From Clostridia bacterium (GTDB lineage Bacteria > Bacillota > Clostridia > Christensenellales > UBA1242), in the NCBI GenBank assembly GCA_900768425.1, contig CAAGCR010000064.1:1-14188 (forward strand): DNA of 14,188 nucleotides, written 5' to 3'. The notes below the pieces were generated by a model. It searched no databases, was not told where the DNA came from, and saw only the letters and a list, made by a program, of their open reading frames with translations. Position numbers and translations under genes: made by a program. Positions 1-6,547 of the stretch are shown piece by piece. The stretch's first letter is position 1; the number at the start of each line of letters is the position of its first letter.

Positions 1-12
1 ATTTTTTCTATA

Positions 13-60
13 TTCGCACCAAACGAAAATTTTTCGCTTACGCTACAAATTTTGTGCGAA
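13..60. repeat. Imperfect inverted repeat at window edge
   Basis: TTCGCAC (13-19) is the reverse complement of GTGCGAA (54-60). Between them lies a second small symmetric element (CGAAAA...TTTTCG, 24-36). It could be the terminator of a gene ending left of the window, since a T6 run lies downstream at 75-80, or a fragment of the hairpin-type dispersed repeats seen at 4534 and 6260. The window edge prevents a decision. Confidence 0.3.
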
Positions 61-83
61 CTTTTAATAGGTTGTTTTTTAAT

Positions 84-106
84 GCCAGCTCCTTTTGTTA
101 GGGAGC
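84..106. repeat. Degraded copy of double-hairpin dispersed repeat
   Basis: GCCAGCTCC...GGGAGC here matches, as the reverse complement and with a few differences, the first hairpin of the element at 6449-6487 (GCTCCCCT/AGGGGAGC followed by TGGC). Only this half is recognisable and the stem is weakened. It is non-coding. Confidence 0.5.
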
Positions 107-132
107 GAAAGATTGTGGTGCTCAAAGGTTGG

Positions 133-196
133 TACTGATATAATAAAGTCAGTGAATGTTTAAAGTTTTGTATTGATATTATAAAGTCAGTGAATG
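133..196. repeat. Two direct 26-bp repeats
   Basis: A 26-bp unit at 133-158 recurs at 171-196 with two mismatches. Both end in ATAAAGTCAGTGAATG and are 38 bp apart start to start. They lie upstream of the promoter at 271-300 and are not coding. They could be tandem regulator-binding sites or a simple duplication; the sequence does not decide. Confidence 0.7.
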
Positions 197-270
197 CTCT
201 TATGTTCGGTTTGTAGATTGGAAGAAAAATGTGAAAAAATAAAAAAAGTTTAAAAAGTTGATAAAAACAT

Positions 271-300
271 TTGACTTATTATAGTTTATATTCTTATAAT
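271..300 (+). promoter_or_regulatory. Sigma-A-type promoter of the first SipW-type gene
   Basis: TTGACT (271-276), an 18-bp spacer and TATAAT (295-300) form a near-consensus promoter, giving a start near 307. The 13 bases ending in the -35 (AAAAACATTTGAC, 263-275) are identical to those at 10655-10667 in front of the second SipW-type gene, which suggests common ancestry or shared control. Confidence 0.75.
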
Positions 301-306
301 AAAGAC

Positions 307-555
307 AGAAACAAAAAAGGTTCGTTTCTAGAAGATTTTGGTTGCTTTGCCGTGGCGACTAGTCTTCTCTTTGTTTAGTATTATGCGAAAGCGTGAGAAC
401 AACAAAAATCTAATTTTTAGTGAACTCTTAAAGTAATAAAAATTTCCATAATCACACTAAATTACTTTAAGAGTTTGCCAAAGTTTCCTTTTTGTGGTTT
501 AAACAATTTAGCATATTACAATTACATTAAAAAATTAAAAAGGGGATTTTTATTT
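307..555 (+). promoter_or_regulatory. Long structured 5' leader with perfect 15-bp inverted repeat
   Basis: From the predicted start near 307 to the ATG at 556 the transcript would carry about 250 nt of leader. Just after the start, AGAAAC/GTTTCT can pair. AGAAGA/TCTTCT flanks a GTTGC/GCGAC pairing at about 328-370, and ATGC-GAAA-GCGT is a GNRA-type hairpin near 383-394. A perfect 15-bp inverted repeat spans 423-437 and 461-475 with a 23-nt loop; no T run follows, so it is not a simple terminator. I do not recognise a known riboswitch. The leader could be a cis-regulatory RNA or an attenuator. AAAAGGGG at 538-545 serves as ribosome binding site. Confidence 0.5.
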
Positions 556-1251
556 ATGAAGAAAAAAATTAAATTATTTTCTACAATTGCATCTCTATGC
601 CTTGCCGTTGCTTTAATGGCTTTTGGTGTTTGGGCTGCAACTGCAGGTGCAAAGTTTAATGTTGGTTCAACTGTAACTTTCACAGCCGATGAATATGTAT
701 ATGGCGAATTTAAAGTAGAATTAGAGAAAAAAGTTAGCGGTACACTAACTGCAAAAGCTGCACAATTGGAAATTGAAAGAACAAGAGGCGAAGCAGCTGC
801 TGAAAAAGAGTGGGCTTTAAAAGCTGATGGTGCTGGTGATGCTGCTGGTTTAGCTGCTGTTCAAACTGCTGCAGGTTATGTAGTTGGTGAAGATAATAAA
901 TTTGATACAACTGGTGACTACTATCAATATACATTTACTTTTACCAACAAATCTCCATACAATGTTAAAGCTACACCAACTATGACTGTTAAAGACAATG
1001 CTGCCGATGCAACTTTAACAGATGGTGTTTATGTTGTTAACTTGATTGATGGAACTACTGCTGGTATTACAGTAAAAACAGCTAATGCTGCTGATACTAC
1101 AACTGCTGCTGATGTAGCTGCAAATAATGCTTTAGCACCAAATGTTTCAGTTGTTTACACAATTAGAATTGAATTAACAAGCAGTGATGTTGTTGATACT
1201 CACGCAATTAATTTCTTGTTTGGTCTTGACCTAGCAAAAGCTCAAGCATAA
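556..1251 (+). CDS. SipW-type signal, TasA-like secreted protein
   Basis: Predicted secreted protein of 231 residues. Residues 1-30 form a lysine-rich start, a hydrophobic stretch and an alanine-rich exit of the kind processed by SipW-type signal peptidases (MKKKIKLFSTIASLCL, then AFGVWAATAGA). The motif NVGSTVTFTADEYVYGEF follows, as in TasA/camelysin-like matrix fibre proteins. The rest is Ala/Thr/Val-rich and predicted beta-rich, with a low-complexity Ala/Gly/Asp patch at about 78-110 and no cysteine after the signal. The ATG at 556 is chosen over an in-frame TTG at 475 because the signal begins there and AAAAGGGG lies just upstream. It has its own promoter (271-300) and long leader, and ends at a strong terminator. 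Its N-terminus resembles that of the gene at 10788, so the two are paralogous at least in the export region. A surface or matrix role is inferred; no sipW peptidase gene is present in the window. Confidence 0.75.
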   Translation: MKKKIKLFSTIASLCLAVALMAFGVWAATAGAKFNVGSTVTFTADEYVYGEFKVELEKKVSGTLTAKAAQLEIERTRGEAAAEKEWALKADGAGDAAGLAAVQTAAGYVVGEDNKFDTTGDYYQYTFTFTNKSPYNVKATPTMTVKDNAADATLTDGVYVVNLIDGTTAGITVKTANAADTTTAADVAANNALAPNVSVVYTIRIELTSSDVVDTHAINFLFGLDLAKAQA

Positions 1252-1273
1252 GTTGATTATAATTAACGGCAAT

Positions 1274-1305
1274 AAAAAACCTAGCAAATTTTGCTAGGTT
1301 TTTTT
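1274..1305. terminator. Bidirectional intrinsic terminator
   Basis: AAAAACCTAGCAAA pairs with TTTGCTAGGTTTTT. A T7 run follows on the plus strand and an equivalent T run on the minus strand. It lies between the converging genes 556-1251 (+) and 1318-3009 (-) and can end both transcripts. Confidence 0.9.
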
Positions 1306-1317
1306 AATGGTTAATAA

Positions 1318-3009
1318 TCAATTATTTTCTATAATGATACCGTCTTGTGTGTATTTAAAAATTGTGTTATTTAAACCTTCTACTATTAATTGGCAGTTTG
1401 AAATCTCTTTGATAAAAGTTGCTTGATATTGATTAGAATTATTTAATGTTAATGTATACTTAAAGGTTTTATTGTAATATGAAATATATACATTAATGTT
1501 GTTATTTGTCTGAAGATATGCGGTAGCTCTAAACCCTTTTCTCAATTTTATATAGTAATTGCTATCTATGCTAGGATAGTAGTAAACTATTCCATCTTCT
1601 TTAATTATTAAATATCCAGGGAAAGGTATTGTTGTAGTATTATTAAAAACATAATTATTGCTTACTCCATATATAGCAATGCATTTATCAGTTATATCAC
1701 TGCCATTAAATTTTAAAGGACAACAACTTGTAGAATACCCTTTAAAATATCTTGGTGTATCATCTTTAAGCATAAAGGCAGTATATGCGATTGAATTGTC
1801 TGCAAAAATACAAAAGTCCATTCTGTTGGCACTAAAACCAGGACTGGAAGAAACAAAAGTTGCATTAAAATTATCTAATTTATGATAAACTAAACAATTA
1901 TCAAATGTTTCACCTATCAAATAATAGCCTTCTTGTGTATAAACACCATTTACCTTTCTTATTCTAGGGATTAGCACCCAAGTATTCGCTTTATAATATT
2001 CCAATAAATTGCATTTGTGTTCTGTTGGTGACAAAGTAAGATTTTCTTGTGTCATCTCATCAAAATATAAATAGGTATCATCAGAATAAGAAACATAATA
2101 CTTATTGTTATATACTTGAATATTGACTTTATTTGGTTTGTTGATTATTGCTACATTTTTACCATCAACTTCCACTATTAATTTATAGAAATTAATATTG
2201 GATGTGGTAGTTACATATATTTTTAATTCTTCAATTGTTTTCATTGGGAATCTAGCAAAATCTAAATCTATTTCTTCGTTAGTGTTTGCAAATGTTACTG
2301 TTTTTGTTAATATATCAATGTTATTTATTTTTACGGATAAATTAAAACTTGAAGTTCCAGTAATATCTTTAAAAAAACATTTTAAATTATAATGTAATTT
2401 ATCTAAATTATCATTATATATGTAAATTGGTGAACAATTTATGGTTGAGTTATTACATTTTATGGCAATATTATATTCGGCATAGTCCCCAGTACTGTTG
2501 AGAGGCTCTACGTTGTTTAAAGCTACACTGCCAGTCAGTGTAGATATATTGTTCTCCGCGGTGGTCATTCGGGTTTTTAGGTTGGAGATGTCGGTGGTGT
2601 TGGTGGTTATGGTGCTGGCTTGATTTGTTTGGGTGGTCTGCAAATTGGTTTGGGCGGTTTGTAGGTTGGTTAGGGTGGTGGTATGTTCGCCTACAACACT
2701 GTTGGTGCTGGCAAGGTTATTCCATACCGTTTCTAAATCGTCTTGTGTGCTGGTTAAGTCTGTTTGTAGGGTGGTTATGTCGGTTTCGGCAGTGGCAACT
2801 CTTTGCTCTAGGGCGGTTAGTTGGGCAACAGATGCATCACTTTCTTCATCTTTTATTGCAGTGGTTAAATTGTTTAAACAAACTTTTACTTGTTCCAAAC
2901 TATCTCTTACCGCAATAATTTGTGCCAAGGTCGCCCCCGCACTAGAAATTGCCTTTATTCGCTTTTCCAGTTCTTCAATGGTGGCATTTAGTTCCTCTAT
3001 GTTTTTCAT
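1318..3009 (-). CDS. Orphan coiled-coil fibre-like protein
   Basis: A 563-residue protein that I cannot assign to a family. Residues ~1-55 are helical (MKNIEELNATIEELEKRIK). Residues ~60-160 are a long Thr/Gln/Leu/Asn-rich heptad-like coiled coil (for example LEQRVATAETDITTLQTDL), of the kind that trimerises tail fibres and adhesins. Residues ~165-563 are Asn/Tyr/Ile-rich and look like beta structure. There is no signal peptide or membrane segment. AAAAGGG lies 4-5 nt before the ATG, in a leader homologous to that of the helicase loader at 6762. Composition is mosaic: by hand count 2581-2640 is about 52% G+C and 2041-2100 about 23%. The gene stands alone between terminator and repeats, with no phage structural neighbours. 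It may be a receptor-binding or structural fibre from a former phage or an exported appendage; function is unknown. Confidence 0.6.
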   Translation of the reverse strand: MKNIEELNATIEELEKRIKAISSAGATLAQIIAVRDSLEQVKVCLNNLTTAIKDEESDASVAQLTALEQRVATAETDITTLQTDLTSTQDDLETVWNNLASTNSVVGEHTTTLTNLQTAQTNLQTTQTNQASTITTNTTDISNLKTRMTTAENNISTLTGSVALNNVEPLNSTGDYAEYNIAIKCNNSTINCSPIYIYNDNLDKLHYNLKCFFKDITGTSSFNLSVKINNIDILTKTVTFANTNEEIDLDFARFPMKTIEELKIYVTTTSNINFYKLIVEVDGKNVAIINKPNKVNIQVYNNKYYVSYSDDTYLYFDEMTQENLTLSPTEHKCNLLEYYKANTWVLIPRIRKVNGVYTQEGYYLIGETFDNCLVYHKLDNFNATFVSSSPGFSANRMDFCIFADNSIAYTAFMLKDDTPRYFKGYSTSCCPLKFNGSDITDKCIAIYGVSNNYVFNNTTTIPFPGYLIIKEDGIVYYYPSIDSNYYIKLRKGFRATAYLQTNNNINVYISYYNKTFKYTLTLNNSNQYQATFIKEISNCQLIVEGLNNTIFKYTQDGIIIENN

Positions 3010-3113
3010 TTTACCCTTTTAAATATGCTACCTTATTTAATTAATTTAATTTTATTTATTTTAATTATTCTTTATTTTTTTATTTTTAATTTTTTTGTTT
3101 TTTTTGATATTTT

Positions 3114-3177
3114 GCGGGACAACTTTTTTGAAAAAAAGTTTTCCCGCCCCTTTCAAAATAACTAAATATTAATAAAT
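3114..3177 (-). repeat. Long palindrome with AT flank, inverted copy of 6548-6623
   Basis: 3114-3147 is a near-perfect palindrome (GCGGGACAAC...GTTTTCCCGC) with one mismatch and almost no loop. Together with the flank to 3177 it is the reverse complement of 6548-6623, apart from a 14-bp duplication present in the latter. Relative to the downstream gene (1318-3009 on minus) it sits exactly as the other copy sits before the helicase loader. A third, diverged member is at 14096-14128. Otherwise the 392-bp gap 3010-3401 contains only AT-rich sequence and the inverted repeat at 3341. It could serve as a terminator, but repetition in leaders suggests a dispersed element. Confidence 0.75.
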
Positions 3178-3340
3178 TTAAAATTATTTTAATAATAATC
3201 AATTAAAAACAAATTAAATTAATTAAATAATCTTTTTGAAAACATTAATATAATAAACAACAATATTAAAAATGCAATATAGGGTTACGCGAATTTGTTT
3301 GATATTAGTAATAAATATAAGTCATAAATTATTAAAAAGG

Positions 3341-3371
3341 AACCTTAATTCATCAGTCATCATTCTTCATT
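3341..3371 (-). repeat. 31-bp inverted repeat, left of spmAB
   Basis: This segment (ending TCATCATTCTTCATT) is the reverse complement of 4499-4529 with two mismatches in 31. The two copies enclose spmA-spmB. Related copies lie at 6383-6409 and, more diverged, around 6506-6538. No transposase or target duplication was seen. Confidence 0.75.
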
Positions 3372-3383
3372 AAATACATAAAA

Positions 3384-3408
3384 TGCTCATATATATATGT
3401 TATGAGCA
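3384..3408 (+). promoter_or_regulatory. Hairpin covering the spmA start codon
   Basis: TGCTCAT (3384-3390) is the exact complement of ATGAGCA (3402-3408), with an 11-nt loop. The start codon of spmA is therefore inside the stem. There is no recognisable Shine-Dalgarno motif directly ahead of it. The stem may limit translation, or be chance in an AT-rich leader. Confidence 0.35.
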
Positions 3409-3971
3409 AAGTATGGTTTTGTATGATACTTCCAAGTTTGGTGTTTTTATTGTTTAAAAACCCGAATGCGATTCTGCAAGAGATGTTATCAGCCAGTAAG
3501 AGTACGGTAGAATTGTGTATAAACCTTTTAGGCATTTATGCAGTATGGTTGGGCATATTAGAAATTGTAGACAAAAGTGGCTTGGGGCAAAAGTTGGAGA
3601 AATTATTGTCACCGATAATAAAATTTTTGTTTAAATCAAAAGACTCGGAAACAAATAAGTACATAGCAATAAATATGGCATCAAATATATTAGGGCTCGG
3701 CAATGCGGCAACTCCAAGCGGAATAAAGGCTATGCAAAAGTTAGATGATGGCTCGGGCAAGGCAAGTTTTTCCGCAATTATGCTTCTTGTGATTAATTCG
3801 GTATCTTTTCAACTTTTGCCAACAACAATTATAGGACTAAGGGAGTCTGCCGGCAGTAGCAATTCAAGTGATATAATTCTGCCGATAATCATTTCAAGCA
3901 TACTCACTTGCATATTTGCCGTTTCTTTGGTTTTTTTATTTAATTTATTAAAAAGGAAGAAAAAACAATGA
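3402..3971 (+). CDS. spmA: Spore maturation protein A
   Basis: SpmA is an integral membrane protein of the nucleoside-recognition (Gate) domain family. With SpmB it is needed for normal spore-core dehydration and heat resistance in Bacillus and Clostridium. The 189 residues compare with about 196 in B. subtilis SpmA. The family segment STVELCINLLGIYAVWLG (residues ~32-49), the loop ILGLGNAATPSGIKAM (~96-111) and C-terminal hydrophobic helices before a KRKKKQ tail are visible. The membrane segments are intact. The N-terminus may be slightly short; upstream in-frame sequence runs to a stop at 3333 with no ATG/GTG/TTG, so 3402 is the only usual start. The weak start context lies within a hairpin and just downstream of a 31-bp repeat. 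The stop overlaps the spmB start by four bases (ATGA), indicating translational coupling. Confidence 0.92.
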   Translation: MSKVWFCMILPSLVFLLFKNPNAILQEMLSASKSTVELCINLLGIYAVWLGILEIVDKSGLGQKLEKLLSPIIKFLFKSKDSETNKYIAINMASNILGLGNAATPSGIKAMQKLDDGSGKASFSAIMLLVINSVSFQLLPTTIIGLRESAGSSNSSDIILPIIISSILTCIFAVSLVFLFNLLKRKKKQ

Positions 3972-4474
3972 GCATATATATTCTTCCTATATTTTTGATA
4001 TTTTTGTTTACCTATGCAATTTTTAAAAAAGTAAATGTTTATAAAACCTTTATAAATGGTTCAAAAAGTGCTTTAAGTTTGTGCTGTGATATTTTTCCGT
4101 ATATTGTAACCATAATGGTTGCCGTTGCTCTTTTTAGAGCTAGCGGACTTTGTGACATATTAATAAAACTTTTGTCACCAATTTTTAACTTTTTAGGAAT
4201 ACCAAACGAAGTGTGCGAACTAGTGCTTTTACGCCCATTTACAGGCTCAGGAAGTTTTGCACTCCTAAACGACATTTACGCTCGCTATGGAGTAGACACT
4301 TACATAGCCCGATGTGCATCGTGCATACTCGGTTCAAGCGAAACACTATTTTATGTGACCACAGTTTATACATCAAAAACAACACTAAAAAAATTAGGCT
4401 ACGCAATTCCAGTAGGACTCCTAGCCAGCATATTTAGTGCCATAATATCCTGTCTAATCTGCAAAATTATTTGA
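3968..4474 (+). CDS. spmB: Spore maturation protein B
   Basis: SpmB is the partner of SpmA, also a Gate-domain membrane protein, acting in spore-core dehydration. The 168 residues are near the usual ~178. Recognisable are an N-terminal membrane helix, the central LCCDIFPYIVTIMVAVALFRASG helix region, the family signature LLRPFTGSGSFALLNDIYARYG (split around residues 87-108) and SSETLFYVTTVY (~123-134), followed by a last hydrophobic helix. AAGGAAG at 3953-3959 is a suitable ribosome binding site and the start overlaps the spmA stop. No intrinsic terminator follows; the next 300 bp are repeats and the promoter of the next gene. Transcription in sporulation would be expected, but no sporulation-sigma promoter was identified. 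Confidence 0.93.
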   Translation: MSIYILPIFLIFLFTYAIFKKVNVYKTFINGSKSALSLCCDIFPYIVTIMVAVALFRASGLCDILIKLLSPIFNFLGIPNEVCELVLLRPFTGSGSFALLNDIYARYGVDTYIARCASCILGSSETLFYVTTVYTSKTTLKKLGYAIPVGLLASIFSAIISCLICKII

Positions 4475-4498
4475 TAAATGGGTTGGTAATAAATGATA

Positions 4499-4529
4499 AA
4501 TGAAGAATGATAACTGACGAATTAAGGTT
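4499..4529 (+). repeat. 31-bp inverted repeat, right of spmAB
   Basis: This is the partner of 3341-3371 (29 of 31 complementary). It begins AATGAAGAATGATAACTGAC and ends 5 bp before the hairpin array at 4534. A related copy also adjoins the second array, but on its other side (6383-6409). Confidence 0.75.
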
Positions 4530-4533
4530 AATA

Positions 4534-4634
4534 AAAAGTGAACAAAACACTTTCGTGTTTTGCTGTGAACGGGCAAAGCCCGCAGTGAACGAACAATAAA
4601 TTGCTCGCGATGAAGTGCAAACCATTTGGTTTGC
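4534..4634 (+). repeat. Composite hairpin-array repeat, copy 1
   Basis: A row of short hairpins is joined by GTGAAC/GTGAAG-like linkers: CAAAACAC-TTTC-GTGTTTTG (4543-4562), CGGGC-AAA-GCCCG (4570-4582), an imperfect GAACAA/TTGCTC stem, and GCAAACCA-TT-TGGTTTGC (4617-4634). The same order occurs at 6260-6383. It is non-coding and fills most of the 312-bp gap between spmB and the DnaD-like gene. The rest of that gap holds the 31-bp repeat, a palindrome and a promoter. Confidence 0.7.
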
Positions 4635-4662
4635 GGTTGTTGTTTAATTTTTAATATATATA

Positions 4663-4676
4663 AGTTTGTACAAACT
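4663..4676. promoter_or_regulatory. 14-bp perfect palindrome upstream of promoter
   Basis: AGTTTGTACAAACT is a perfect palindrome ending about 41 bp upstream of the -35 of the DnaD-like gene. It could be an operator for a dimeric regulator. It does not fit the Firmicute LexA box I know (GAAC-N4-GTTC). Chance is possible in this AT-rich DNA. Confidence 0.3.
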
Positions 4677-4717
4677 CAAACTTTTATAATTTAACAATTC
4701 TTTAATTAAAAATATAT

Positions 4718-4747
4718 TTGCAAGTTTGGGGTAATATGTGCTAAAAT
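4718..4747 (+). promoter_or_regulatory. Promoter of the DnaD-like gene
   Basis: TTGCAA (4718-4723), an 18-bp spacer and an extended -10, TGCTAAAAT (4739-4747), predict a start near 4754. This leaves a ~33-nt leader before the ATG at 4787 and argues against the in-frame TTG at 4748 as start. Confidence 0.55.
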
Positions 4748-4786
4748 TTGGTTGTAAAAAATCAATATACTAAAAGAAGAGTAGTT

Positions 4787-6247
4787 ATGCCATTTTGTCA
4801 GTTCTCATCGGAGAGTGTTATTTCTAACACTACTAATGTTGATAATATTTTTATAAATGAGTTTTTGCCTTACGCAAACGATGCTTGCGTTAAGGTCTAT
4901 TTGTATGGGCTTTATAAATGTCACACACCAAACACTTATGACAATACCTTAGATGCTTTTGCCAACATTTTGGGTATGGATACCGAAGATGTTTATTCTG
5001 CTTTTTTATATTGGCAAGACCAAGGTTTGGTGCAAGTTTTGGCAACCGAGCCTTTTGAAGTGGTGTATAATCCGGTTAAAAGTGCAATTTCAACAACAAA
5101 AAAATACAACAAAGATAAGTATGCGGACTTTAACACACAACTTGCCACAATTTTAAAGGGCAGAAACATTACCTTAAACGAGTATTATCAATATTACGAG
5201 TTTATGGAAATTTATCATATGGAGCCTTCGGCACTTATTTTAATTATTGAATATTGTGTACGTGCCAAAGGAGTTAAAATTGGATATAATTACATTTTAA
5301 CCATTGCCAAAAACTGGGCATATGATGGCATCACATCTTTTGAAAAAGTTGATGCAAAACTTCAAGAGTTAGAGCAAAATACCAGCGAAATTGGTGAGTT
5401 GTTTGATGTGCTTGGCATAAAAAGAGTCGCTTCGCTTGATGAAAAAGAACAACTTAATAAGTGGAAGCAAGAATATGAGTTCTCGTTTGGTACAATTTTG
5501 GGTGTTTGCAAACTTTACAAAAAGAAAAAATTTAAGTTGAACAACTTTGAAAAATTAAATATTGTACTTTCTAAATATTACGAAATGAAGTTATCTTCAT
5601 TAAAAGAAATTGAAAATTACGAAGATGAAAAAGAAGGACTTTATAAAATAAGTCGTCAAATTTGTAAAGATTTGGGCTTATATTATGACAACATAGAACC
5701 GGTAAACTCAAACTATACACAAAAATGGGTGCTTATGGGGTTTAGTGATGAAGTGTTATTCTCAATAGCAAATTATTGCTTTAAATCTTCTATTCGTAGC
5801 CTTGATGGAATGGATGCAATTATCAATAAATTCTATAAATTGGGCATTATTACAACCGAAGCACTAAATCAATATTTTGATGAAATTTTGAAAACCGACA
5901 CTCAAATTAAACAAATTTTGGATACTTTGGGTATTGTGAGAAATGTCAATAAGTTTGATCGTGATTTCTATAAAACTTGGGTAGATGAGTGGCAGATGTC
6001 ATATGATTTAATTAACTATGCTATTGAACTATCAAAAGATAAATATAATCCTATGCAATATCTTAATAAACTTTTGTCACTTTGGCATACAAACAATGTT
6101 AAATCGGTTGAAGAATGTAAGAATTATGTTATAGAAGAAAAATCGCCAGCCAAACCTACCAAACCAGCTCGCAACTACTCAAATCGCGATTATTCCAAAA
6201 CCGACCTTAATGCACTCTTTGACAATCTGGAAGAAGTGGAGTTGTAG
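4787..6247 (+). CDS. DnaD-family primosome protein with about four DDBH2 repeats
   Basis: DnaD/DnaB-type proteins bind and remodel origin or fork DNA and help load the replicative helicase. The 486-residue product opens with a winged-helix (DDBH1) region (~15-95; FINEFLPYANDACVKVYLYG). Four DDBH2-like helical repeats follow, each with an aromatic/hydrophobic helix and a W/Y near the end: ~137-181 (GYNYILTIAKNWAYDGI), ~230-270, ~314-358 (GMDAIINKFYKLGI) and ~402-446 (MQYLNKLLSLWHTNNV). A Lys/Pro linker and an acidic C-terminal helix (DLNALFDNLEEVEL) end it. B. subtilis DnaD has one DDBH2 and DnaB two, so this is an expanded form. ATG 4787 is preferred because the protein family starts there and a purine-rich AGAAGAG precedes it. 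The helicase loader lies 514 bp downstream, across repeats, so the two probably do not share a compact operon. Confidence 0.85.
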   Translation: MPFCQFSSESVISNTTNVDNIFINEFLPYANDACVKVYLYGLYKCHTPNTYDNTLDAFANILGMDTEDVYSAFLYWQDQGLVQVLATEPFEVVYNPVKSAISTTKKYNKDKYADFNTQLATILKGRNITLNEYYQYYEFMEIYHMEPSALILIIEYCVRAKGVKIGYNYILTIAKNWAYDGITSFEKVDAKLQELEQNTSEIGELFDVLGIKRVASLDEKEQLNKWKQEYEFSFGTILGVCKLYKKKKFKLNNFEKLNIVLSKYYEMKLSSLKEIENYEDEKEGLYKISRQICKDLGLYYDNIEPVNSNYTQKWVLMGFSDEVLFSIANYCFKSSIRSLDGMDAIINKFYKLGIITTEALNQYFDEILKTDTQIKQILDTLGIVRNVNKFDRDFYKTWVDEWQMSYDLINYAIELSKDKYNPMQYLNKLLSLWHTNNVKSVEECKNYVIEEKSPAKPTKPARNYSNRDYSKTDLNALFDNLEEVEL

Positions 6248-6259
6248 AGCCCGAGATGA

Positions 6260-6383
6260 GAAGTGAATAAAACACTTTCGTGTTTTGCAGTGAACGGGCA
6301 TTTGCCCGCGGTGAACAAACAAGTTGTTCGCAGTGAAGTGCAAGCATACGTTTGCAGTTATGTTCTGTGTTGCTAACGCAACA
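6260..6383 (+). repeat. Composite hairpin-array repeat, copy 2
   Basis: It has the same modules and order as 4534-4634: AAAACAC-TTTC-GTGTTTT (6269-6286), CGGGCA-TT-TGCCCG (6295-6308), GAACAA-5 nt-TTGTTC (6313-6329), TGCAA/TTGCA around 6340-6356, and an extra TGTTGC-TAAC-GCAACA (6368-6383). Loops differ from copy 1 while the stems stay paired, which suggests selection or mechanism acting on the fold. With copy 1 it flanks the DnaD-like gene in direct orientation. Confidence 0.7.
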
Positions 6384-6409
6384 AATGAAGAATGATGACT
6401 GATGAATTA
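6383..6409 (+). repeat. Third copy of the spmAB-flanking repeat
   Basis: This segment (starting AAATGAAGAATGATGACTGA) matches the reverse complement of 3341-3371 over about 26 bases and directly follows the second hairpin array. A weaker relative (GATGACTGATAAATTA) lies at 6523-6538. Confidence 0.65.
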
Positions 6410-6448
6410 TTGTCAACTTTAATAATCAAAATTATAACCAATGTTTTT

Positions 6449-6487
6449 GCTCCCCTGCTAAGGGGAGCTGGCACACGAATGTGTGCC
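6449..6487. repeat. Dispersed double-hairpin element
   Basis: Two adjacent perfect hairpins: GCTCCCCT-GCTA-AGGGGAGC (6449-6468) and GGCACAC-GAAT-GTGTGCC (6470-6487), then TGAGAGG. This architecture resembles small palindromic repeats dispersed between genes in gut Clostridia (recollection, not a search). A degraded inverted copy is at 84-106. It is GC-rich against its surroundings. Confidence 0.7.
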
Positions 6488-6547
6488 TGAGAGGTTTTAA
6501 TATTTAATGAATAGTTAAGACTGATGACTGATAAATTAATGTTTTAG

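Noticed and set aside
307..420. c-di-GMP-I riboswitch suggested by a GCTTTGCC stretch and GNRA-type loop
   Set aside because: The conserved core and paired elements are not present in either orientation.
475..555. Upstream TTG starts extending the SipW-type and DnaD-like genes (475, 4748, 10755)
   Set aside because: The ATGs at 556, 4787 and 10788 follow better ribosome binding sites and begin at the signal peptide or family start; 4748 would overlap the promoter.
2625..3022. Plus-strand Cys/Trp/Leu- and Val/Ser-rich frames opposite the coiled-coil gene
   Set aside because: They arise from the ACN-rich antisense of the coiled coil; odd residue composition and no start signals.
3341..4529. 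Insertion sequence or transposon carrying spmAB
   Set aside because: No transposase and no target-site duplication; the repeat also occurs elsewhere without spmAB.
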